27,804 nt of DNA, taken from NCBI GenBank assembly GCA_049999725.1, contig JBNGIS010021601.1, positions 1 through 27,804 on the forward strand, in the 5' to 3' direction. The notes beneath the pieces are model-generated. The model made no database searches. It was not told the origin of the DNA and saw nothing but the letters and a program-made list of their open reading frames with translations. The stretch comes from Haplomitrium mnioides (Eukaryota; Marchantiophyta; Haplomitriopsida; Calobryales). Numbering within the stretch: the first letter of the stretch is position 1; every line of letters begins with the position of its first letter. A program made the translations under genes and the position numbers. Below, piece after piece: positions 20,521 to 27,804 of this stretch.

Positions 20521-20738
20521 CCTTCTTGATCTTCTCAAGTAGAGCTATTTGATTCAACAAAAGCCATCTTTTTTCCCAATATACTTGCCATCACACTTGA
20601 CACTTTTGGTAGTCCATTGCTTAACTCAAAAGAATTGCGGTTTGAACAAACCTCAAGTTGTGTGTCAAAAATAGCACTTTTTTGTAAAGATAAATTTTGA
20701 AATTCTAGCCTCTTCTTGCTTTTGGAAACTCCATCCAT

Positions 20739-21059
20739 TAATAAAGGTCACTAAAAATGAGCTATTTGAAGAAACTATTTCAACAAATATTGTCAACCTC
20801 TTACGACTTACCTAAAATATGTGTTTTTTTAAAGAAATTTCCACAAAATGACAAAATTGGGAACTTTTTATGAAGAAAATGAAAAACAAAANNNNNNNNN
20901 NNNNNNNNNNNNNNNNNNNNNNNNNNNNNNNNNNNNNNNNNNNNNNNNNNNNNNNNNNNNNNNNNNNNNNNNNNNNNNNNNNNNNNNNNNNCAATTTTTT
21001 CAAACTTTTGTTTCTAAGATTTTTCACCTCAAATTCTACCATATTTCAATTTTTAGAAA
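20739..21059. promoter_or_regulatory. divergent intergenic region, copy B
   Basis: Short AT-rich interval between the divergent starts, interrupted by 100 N at 20892-20991. Both promoters are expected here from position only. Confidence 0.48.
20892..20991. other. assembly gap (100 N)
   Basis: Exactly 100 undetermined bases, in the same intergenic region that is gapped in copy A. Confidence 0.99.
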
Positions 21060-21419
21060 ATGGCATCACAAGTCAATGTTTCTAAACATCCTCAACCAAA
21101 GCCTCACAAGTATTCAGATGTTATCATGGCTCTTGAGCAAGAAAAGTTAGACTGAGATTGGTTGGTAAATTGTGGATCCTTGAAAGATCCTAATCAACAC
21201 ATTTACCTTTTTGTTGGAGAAGGTGAGAAATTCAACCTAAGCCTTGTTGTCCAAATCACGATGATAAGAGAGGGCCAACGAGCCCACATCGAGCAACTTG
21301 TGCAATCCTCAGATGCCATTATCCTATACAAGGCATCTTGCAAACTATTTGCTTTTTTCAAAATGAACGAGAGGGACATTTTTGCCAAGCATCTTCAGAC
21401 GACAAAGGAAGATAGCAAG
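21060..21419 (+). pseudogene. exon 1 of the methyltransferase gene, copy B
   Basis: Exactly 120 codons to donor ATAGCAAG|GTAAGA, the same length as in A. Past the early stop, LYLFVGEGEKFNL and FAFFKMNERDIFAKHLQ are open. The domain is unrecognised. Confidence 0.7.
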
Positions 21420-21469
21420 GTAAGATTTTAAAACCCTTTCTCATTGGTTTTGCTTCTTGACTTACTTAG

Positions 21470-21765
21470 AAACCCATGCACGCATGGACCTGGGAGTCCA
21501 AGTGTATATGGATCTGGGAAACCATGTGTGCATGGACCTTGGAGTCCATGCGCGCTTGGATCTTGGAGTCCCTACACACTTGGACTTGTCAGTCCATGTG
21601 CCCATGGACTTATAAGTCTTTGCGTGCCTTGACTCACATTGTCAAGTACCTGCGCGCTTGGACTCCCATGCCCATGCGCGGATGGACTCTTAGGTCCATG
21701 TGCGCTTAGACTCCCATGTCCATGCACACTTGGACTCCCAAGTCTATGAGCGCACATGGTTTCGA
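21470..21765. repeat. 24-bp palindromic minisatellite, intron 1 of copy B
   Basis: About a dozen units of the type GGAGTCCATGCGCGCTTGGA and variants. Open frames here, such as HAWTWESK repeats, are by-products of the 24-bp period. Confidence 0.88.
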
Positions 21766-21810
21766 GTAAGTTTTTCTTAAATTGAATGTTAAGTACAATT
21801 CTACTCTCCT

Positions 21811-23235
21811 AACGCAAAGCGCGTCAAGCGAGATTTTATTAAGATGGCCATCAACATCAAACTGCAGAAGCCCAAGCAAGGCATCCACATTCAGTAACTT
21901 GTGCGCATCCTAGCGCAGCAAGTTTGTCAATTGCAGTAGTGCTAGGAACATCTACTACAAAAAAGAGAAAGGTGGTGGAGCCAGTTGAGGCTCTGAAAAA
22001 GAAAAAATAGGCTATGACAAAGAAAAAGCTTGTGCCAACTCCAATTATTGAGGAGGAGCTAGCCCCCTCCCAATCTCTAGCAAGGTCTTCTTCTGCGGCT
22101 CCCTCATCTTCAACACCGAGTAACTCAAGGGAGGAATCTGAGCTGGAGCCAGTTCATGCTCTAACATCAAGAGCAAAAAGTCAATCGCACAAGGGGTTGC
22201 GAACATTCCAAGAACGTAAGCAAGTGGGCCCTAAGACAATATTTGAGGAAGATAAAAATAAAATCAAGGAGTCTTCAATCCAGCGATGCAGTGTCTGAGA
22301 AGAAACGATTACTACTCAGCTGGAAAATTTAAATCTTCCGAGACCTAGAATGGACAATTGAGGGCCATTCTAGAATAGGAGGTTGAATGAAGACTTTGTT
22401 GAGCTTTTGGCACAGAGAATGCTCACAAACAAATATGCATATAATTTTTTTATTGTTTTTATTGACCCCAAGTGCGGGCTAAAGGATAAGTTAGAGTTCG
22501 ATTTAAGGAACCCTGACAAGTACTGGTACGAGATTGCAAGAGGCAATCAAAGTGCTGCAACAAGGCAACTTCTTCTTCATGGCAAAGAATCTGATGCTTT
22601 CGCTCTACAATTGCTATGTTTACGTAGGCCTAACATCAACAAAAGACTGTATTTTGCAACCTATGACAACTACGACCAAAGATACAAGTTGGAAATAACC
22701 TCCATTTAGAAGGTTGAATATTGGCATCAGAGGTTTGTAGAGAGTGAGATGGTGTCATCCAAAAAATTAAAAAGAGAGATAGTGTTGGAGACCTTGAAGA
22801 TCAAGCCCAAGTCAACTCTTGAGAAGACATTCACTTCTCAAGACAATTGGTTCCAGCTGGCAATCCAGAGTGCCGAGCTCTGGGATTTACAACATAGCAT
22901 TTTTTTCTATATAGGAGTAGAATACAGTGAAGGGCTAGAAGCCGAAGGCCAATGGATCACTAAAAATGGAAGACATAAAGTGGACACCTTGGAGGTCTCT
23001 TCAAGGTCTTCCTGACGAAGTAAAAATATCAATTTTAAAATGGGTGGAAGCTGGAGAGCTTTCAATAGAAGAAATGTCTCGCGAGGCAGAGAGACATAAA
23101 GTTTTGGCAGTTATGGTGAATTGTTTTCGCTGCGAAGTTCATTGCAGCAACTGGAAAGAAGCAAGAGAGGAGTACCCTCTCCACACTGAGGAGTCAAAGA
23201 TGGTTGCGGTTTACTCCAGTTTTGAGAAGCTTTTG
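21811..23235 (+). pseudogene. exon 2 with linker and ParB-like motif, copy B
   Basis: It joins copy A at AACGCAAAGCGCGTC; the upstream end with the acceptor is deleted. Long open parts are the Ser/Lys linker (22014-22298), the ParB-like segment (22383-22709, with box at 22539-22553, ending YKLEITS), FTSQDNWFQLAIQSAELWDLQHS, and LPDEVKISILKWVEAGELS, which has a helix-turn-helix look (weak). The exon ends CTTTTG|GTAAGT. Confidence 0.68.
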
Positions 23236-23319
23236 GTAAGTTTTTTTTTTCTATTGTATATTTATTTCTCTAGAGTTGCATTGAATTTATTGTAGATTGT
23301 GTTTTGTTATAATGAAAAT

Positions 23320-23630
23320 GATTTTGAGTCTCTAGTTTGCTGCGCAGAGACTACAATGTCTGTGCGCACATGGATTTCAAAGTCCATGCGCGTATGGACA
23401 TTGAAGCCTTGCTCTCAAACTTTTAAGTCCATACGCACATGGACTTTGAAGTTCAGGCACGCATGGACTTTGAAGTTCAGGCGCATTTGGACTTTTTTTC
23501 CCTGCGCGTTAGGGTAATAAAGTCCTCGCGTGCCTAGACATTGAAGTCCATGCGCGCATGGACATTGAAGTCCAAGAGCTTCTGGACTTCAATTTCCAAG
23601 CACTTCTGGACTTCCAAGTCAATCTTAGTT
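23320..23630. repeat. 24-bp palindromic minisatellite, intron 2 of copy B
   Basis: About 12 units of 24 bp with spacer TTGAA. The perfect 18-bp palindrome GTCCATGCGCGCATGGAC lies at 23546-23563. Confidence 0.9.
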
Positions 23631-23712
23631 TAAACTTTAGGGTCTTTTCTCTCTAAAGTGTAAACGTTTTTTTGTTTTCTCCTTTATTTTTTTTCTTTTT
23701 TTTTGTGTGTAG

Positions 23713-24267
23713 GGGGACAAAACGTTTAAACAGCAGCTTGCCAAAAAATTGACGGCAGCTGCAAAAAGGAGACAAAGATCAAGGATCGAAGAAGCCCAAG
23801 ATGATCAAGACCAGACCCCAATACTTGTTTTCTACCCTCCTACTTTTGTGCTTCATTGCCAAAAGCTAGAGAGTGGAAATCAAGGCAGCAAATGATGTTG
23901 CTGCACTTCCAACTAATGGAGTTCTTAGAGACAAAGACAAGGACTTACTGTCCTTTGTTGATGGACTCAACGTGGCATATTACCAAGTTCACGGGGAGTC
24001 CAATACTCACTAGTTGAAAGGATTTGTGAAACTTAGATGTTTCACTTTGGCTATTGCATATATTTCTTACAGTTACAACCCTAAGGAATGCAAGCACGAT
24101 GATTGTGAACCTCTTTCTAGATATCATATTTTTAATATGGTTTCCTCTTTTGCGGCAATCACAACTTTGGATTTTAGGTCTTTTGTGATAATACATTCTT
24201 TGCAATGATTTGACTTAGTCGAGGATTCTCTTCAAGAGGTTTGTTGTGCCATTCACCACAGCATCTG
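23713..24267 (+). pseudogene. exon 3, methyltransferase motif IV region, copy B
   Basis: Starts GDKTFKQQL after GTGTGTAG and ends GCATCTG|GTGAGT. Frames are broken near 23870 (NQGSK stop). FTLAIAYISY at 24041-24070 is the motif IV position. Confidence 0.66.
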
Positions 24268-24354
24268 GTGAGTTCTTTTTTGATTTTTTAGTTTACCTTG
24301 TTTAGTTTTCTTACACTTTGTTTCAAGTGTTTGATTTGTTTGTTTTTCTTTCTA

Positions 24355-24984
24355 CATGGAGAAAAGCAATAATCATCATTCCAGTAGTCCAAGAATTGCT
24401 CACGTCCATGAGTATTGGACTGTGGGCTACTGGACAAAGGAGGGAAAGAGGAGCATGAGGGTTTTCAATTTGCAACCTGATGATGCAAGTGACCGGTCAT
24501 CCTTGGCAAATTATGCGGAGTGTGTTTAGTTGTTATATGGTGTTGGGTAAACTAAAACATCTTAGAGATGATGTTCTTGTGAATGTTTATCAAAAACCCC
24601 AGGCTCCTTACAAATTTTTTGTCGACCATTTATCAACAAAGCAAGATTGGATCTTAGATCTTTGCTCTGGGTCCGCCACATGCCTTGTCTATGCTTTGAA
24701 GCTAATGCAAAATTGTATCCCTCTGGAATATGATAGATGTCAAACTATCTACATTCCTCAAAGAGAGTTTTGACGATGGCTTCCTTGCCATCCGACGTGA
24801 CCGAATTGCATATAGTGTATGCCTAGCATAATGAACCTATTCCTTCTAGTACTGTAGGTGTTGCTGGTGATTGGCAATAGAATCACTAGACTCTCTAGCA
24901 GCTCTAGATGTTGAAGCTTCTTAGCCAATTGATTTAGACGAGACAATCCCTCTTGAAGAAGATAAAGCTGTAGCATTAGAGTGA
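24355..24984 (+). pseudogene. exon 4, methyltransferase motif I region and C-terminus, copy B
   Basis: HEYWTVGYWTKEGKRSM lies in one frame, and after a shift near 24480 the frame continues VTGHPWQIM, VNVYQKP, DWILDLCSGSATC and CIPLEYDR. TGA at 24771-24773 follows QREF. The acidic tail then ends near TGA at 24982-24984. Confidence 0.66.
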
Positions 24985-25000
24985 TGTAATTTTTGTACAC

Positions 25001-25006
25001 AATAAA
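25001..25006 (+). terminator. AATAAA poly(A) signal, copy B
   Basis: Sixteen bases after the stop, conserved with copy A. Confidence 0.6.
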
Positions 25007-25254
25007 GTATTTTCTTTACAAAATTTTATTTGCTAAAGTTTTTAATCTTGTTGCACTCCCAATCCAATTTAAGTCTATTCATCATAATTCAATTTGTTGT
25101 GTAAAATGGTTTTTGAACAAAATGTGTTGGTTTTTATTAAAATTAGCAATGAATTCTATGATGGCATGGAAGTTCACTTTCCTTTTTCATTTTTTGTTTC
25201 TTCTTAGACAACCTTCTGCATTCCCTACTTCCAATTACTAAGGAGTCCGTGCTT

Positions 25255-25395
25255 GCTTCAGTTGTTGTCCATGCGTGCATGGGCTTCAATTTTTCAAGCT
25301 CGAGTTAGTTGTAGTTCTTTCTGCGCGCATGGATCTTTCATACAATGTGTGCCTGTACATGGGTCTCAATTGTCCATTCCCGCATAGGCTTTAGC
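25255..25395. repeat. palindrome-core cluster in the 3' flank, copy B
   Basis: Three units with cores ATGCGTGCAT, CTGCGCGCATGG and ATTCCCGCATAGG, between the plus gene and the right end. Confidence 0.68.
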
Positions 25396-25802
25396 AATCT
25401 TTTCACAATTTTGCTTTAACAATCCTCTTGCACCAATACTTTAGGGTTCTACATAAAAATAAAAATAAAATTTTGACAAAATTTGAATGTTTTTATAAAT
25501 TTTGCAAATGTTTGCAATCATTGCTAGTTTTCAAAATGTTTAACAGCAAATGTTGTGTTTTGTTTATATATATTTGTTTGGCAATGCTCATGCTTTTGAA
25601 AGATGAAATTATGAAAGGAATTTTGGTAAAATGTTGATAAGAAGATTTGTTTTTAATGCATTGTGCACTCAAAGTAAGCCATTTTGATTTATAAAATTAT
25701 ATTTGTTTTGCAAACAAATATTACTAGCGTTGATCAAATTCATGACTTTGCCTACTAAAATTTTGAAATTGTTTTTTGCAAATACCAATTGAAACAGTAA
25801 CC
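25396..25802. other. AT-rich right subterminal region, copy B
   Basis: No gene is seen. Collinear with 14766-15164 of copy A. Confidence 0.6.
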
Positions 25803-25836
25803 TAGTAGCGGTTCCTGGTTCAAAGTAGCAGTTGTT
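25803..25836 (-). repeat. right terminal inverted repeat, copy B
   Basis: Reverse strand from 25836: AACAACTGCTACTTTGAACC, then a second GCTACT. It pairs with 15533-15566. Confidence 0.8.
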
Positions 25837-25840
25837 TTTA
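25837..25840. repeat. target-site duplication, right of copy B (TTTA)
   Basis: Matches TTTA at 15529-15532. Confidence 0.65.
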
Positions 25841-26735
25841 GTGAGTCGTATTACTTTCTCTATTAGTCTACTCTAGCTCTACAAACATTAAACATGGTTT
25901 TACAAAGCATCCAAACTTAGTCAAGTTGACCAATACTTCCTCAATAATTTCTTCAATCAATGTTTTTGTGTTGGTTTTTCATATCTACTCTAGTTTTGCA
26001 ATAATCAAATAAGTTAGTATAAGGCATCCAAAATTTATACAAGCCTAAATCGTACTGGCCTAATATTTTATTAGGGAATGTTATCGTGTTCTCTCTTCGT
26101 ATCTACTCTAGCTCTAAGAACATTATCTCTTTATATCTACTATAATTCTAGAAATATTTTATATCTAATTTGGTTCTACAAACATCAAACATGGTGGTAC
26201 CAAACACCTGAGCTTAATCAAGCCTAAACAGTCTATGCCCAATACTTTCTTTCAGGAATGTTTTTTTGTTTTCTCTTGATATCTAGTCTAGTTTTATATA
26301 TATTTGATGTCTATTCTAGTTTTGCAAACATTAAACGTGATAGTATAAGGCATCTAAACCTAGTTGATCATGAGAAATATTTGCCTTATATTCTCTTTGG
26401 GGAATGTTATTGTGTACTCTAGTTCTACAAATGTTTCACATCTACTCCAATGCTACAAACATTAAACATGATAATACCACATATCTAAACTTTGTCTACT
26501 ATGAACAACACTTGCCCAATGCTTTCTTTGGAGAGTGCTTTTGCTTTGTCTCTTCAAATCTACTATGTTTTTACAAACATTAAACATGGTAGTGTGAAGC
26601 ATCCAAATTGAGCCAAACATGAACAATACTTGTCCATTGCAATACTCTCTTTGGGAAACTTTTTTTGTGTTGTATCTTCATATCTGCTCTAGTTTTACCA
26701 TCGTTAATGTTTAGAGAAAGGTTTTTGTTTAAAAA
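25841..26735 (+). repeat. satellite array, forward half
   Basis: Tandem monomers of about 118 bp, judged from ATCTACTCTAG-like starts at 25866, 25983, 26101, 26163, 26281, 26440, 26558 and 26682. Short 27-34-bp partial units are interspersed. Consensus parts are CTCTAGTTCTACAAACATTA, then CCAAACTTAGTCAAG, then CAATACTTGCCCAATACT. No gene is seen. Confidence 0.85.
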
Positions 26736-27804
26736 ACTAGACTAGAGTAACTCTACCACATTTAATGCTTGTAGAGCTAGAGTAGATATCAAATATTTGT
26801 AGATTTAGATAGATATCAAGCAACAACGTAATTACTCTCCCCAAAGAAAGTGTTAGGCAAATATTATCTTGGCTTGACTAACTTTGGATGTCTTAACACT
26901 ACCACATTTAAGGTTTGTAGAACAAGAGTAGATATGAAGACACAATGCAAAAACAATTCTCAAGGATTGTATTAGGCAAACATTGTTTGGAAGTATGTCT
27001 AGTACAACCACATTTAATGTTTTTGGAAGTAGAATAGGTATGAAATGATTGTAGAAATAGAATATATATGAAAATAAAATGAAACAACATTCCAAAAACA
27101 AATATTGGGCAAGTAGTGTTTCGGATACACCAAGATTGGATGTGTGGTATTATTATGTTTAATTTTTGTAACTCTAGACTAGATATAGAATGTTTGTAGA
27201 ACTAGAGCATATATCAAGAGAAAACAAAATCCCATTCATTTAAAGAAGAGAAATAATTGTTCATGTTTGACTAAGTTTGGATGCTTGGTACTTCTACGTT
27301 TAATGTTTGTAAAAATACAGGAATGTTTGTAGAACTAGAGTAGATATCAAAACAACTATTAAACTACTAGAGTAGAAATGAAGAGACAGCATAACAACAT
27401 TCTTGAAAGAATGTATTGGAAAAGTAGTTTTTAATATTGACTAAGTTAAAATGACTTTTCATATACTTTGTTCTACAATATTTGATATCTTCTCTAGTTC
27501 TACAAACATTCAATGTGGTAGTATAAAAAGACAATGCAACTATGTTTCCCAATAAAATTATTTGGGCCATTATTGTTGATGCTTGAAAAAGCTTGGATGA
27601 TTGGTGCTACCAAGTCTAATGTTGTGATTTTTTTGTAGAACTTGAGTAGACATGAAGATACAAGACATTAACATTCCTCAATAAAGTATAGAGAAATAGT
27701 TGTTAAGGCTTGAATAAGTTTGGATGTCTTGTACTCCACATTTTGGAAACATTTAATATTTGTAGAACTAGAGTAGATATAAAATGTTTGTATAACTACA
27801 ATAT
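26736..27804 (-). repeat. satellite array, inverted half
   Basis: The same monomer occurs in reverse complement: TGTAGAACTAGAGTAGATAT, TTAATGTTTGTAG and GACTAAGTTTGGATG recur at about 120-150 bp. The array runs off the window end. Short frames here are not genes. Confidence 0.83.

Larger units (their letters stand above)
16452..20738 (-). pseudogene. DUF7869-type DDE-like transposase gene, copy B
   Basis: Read from ATG at 20738 to TAA at 16452-16454. Parts match copy A: N-terminal PKVSSVMASILGKK; a 10-residue repeat region; DQSVFVQNTKS; NNFTKWEVYSYYTTYL and NVKIPKCN; an intron at 18197-19036; the core with IDGMDQKKTAIPHWP, LDNTTRENKN and GHTHDQINQMF; then WWNDFFLAQQ and DPKGRLFWVAKVLKV; and an acidic tail ending at the original stop. 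There is no LTR insertion here. Stops occur after SNSST (near 20535), in the repeat region, and after DQDFV (near 19921). A 5-base insertion near 17930 shifts the frame inside the core. Neighbouring stretches that are broken in A are open here, which shows independent decay. Confidence 0.78.
21060..24984 (+). pseudogene. ParB-like / amino DNA methyltransferase gene, copy B
   Basis: Same structure as in copy A: exon 1 at 21060-21419, exon 2 about 21811-23235, exon 3 at 23713-24267, and exon 4 about 24355-24984. Motif I is better kept here (LDLCSGSAT at about 24654-24680, followed by LEYD), together with VNVYQKPQAPYKFF. Motif IV is worse (YISY at 24059-24070). The ParB-like box reads RGNQS, with the His replaced by Gln. 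Lesions: TGA at codon 32 (21153-21155), loss of the exon 2 acceptor by a deletion of about 60 bp, stops in exon 2, a stop in the shifted part of exon 4, and ATG replacing AAG at the exon 4 acceptor. The architecture suggests a nuclear DNA-binding methylase (inference). Confidence 0.72.
15533..25836. mobile_element. large DNA element, copy B (complete, 10,304 bp)
   Basis: Terminal inverted repeats of about 34 bp bound the element, and TTTA flanks both ends. It contains two divergent genes: a transposase-like gene on the minus strand and a ParB-like/methyltransferase gene on the plus strand. GC-rich palindromic repeats occur near both ends and in introns. A 4-bp duplication alone does not fix the superfamily; Sola elements also duplicate 4 bp. 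I do not assign one. Both genes are broken, so it could move only with helper proteins, if at all. An unsized gap lies between the genes. Confidence 0.8.

Noticed and set aside
3805-25836. Simple tandem segmental duplication of a host locus
   Set aside because: B has inverted ends and a TTTA duplication, and the right flanks of A and B enter the satellite at different points.
26853-27570. Short minus-strand frames in the last kilobase
   Set aside because: They are satellite monomers in inverted orientation, with no coding motif.
1-27804. tRNA, rRNA or other structured RNA genes
   Set aside because: No cloverleaf, rRNA core or other known RNA signature was recognised by eye on either strand.

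Overview
The window looks like intergenic, transposon-rich nuclear DNA of a land plant. It holds a Ty1/copia retrotransposon of plant type, plant-style GT-AG introns, long AT-rich stretches and satellite DNA. It has no bacterial operon structure. The lineage cannot be fixed from sequence alone; the size and kind of the elements would suit a seed-free plant or a gymnosperm (inference).

Layout. 1-3804 is the 3' part of a decayed copia element ending in its right LTR. 3805-15198 is copy A of a large DNA element whose left end is not visible. 15199-15532 is satellite DNA. 15533-25836 is copy B, which appears complete: terminal inverted repeats sharing the core GCTACTTTGAACC, flanked by a 4-bp direct repeat TTTA. 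25841-27804 is more of the same satellite, which flips orientation near 26.74 kb. Removing copy B and one TTTA restores a satellite monomer of normal length, which is the best evidence that B is one inserted unit of about 10.3 kb.

Each copy carries the same two divergent genes. The minus-strand gene (5186-9745 in A, 16452-20738 in B) resembles the plant/animal family with a DUF7869-type, RNase H-fold/DDE-like core and is the likely transposase. The plus-strand gene (10269-14361 in A, 21060-24984 in B) has four exons. It combines a conserved N-terminal region, a lysine-rich linker, a ParB-like motif (GGNHS), and a beta-class amino DNA methyltransferase region in which a degraded DPPY-type motif IV precedes motif I. 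All four genes are broken by stops and frameshifts, mostly at different places in the two copies.

The third component is a 24-bp unit built around the palindrome GTCCATGCGCGCATGGAC. Arrays or clusters of it sit in both introns of the plus gene, in the intron, an exon and the 3' region of the minus gene, and near the element ends. A transposase-like gene, a ParB-like/methyltransferase gene and element-wide palindrome arrays together form a candidate undescribed transposon system. Both copies here are dead.
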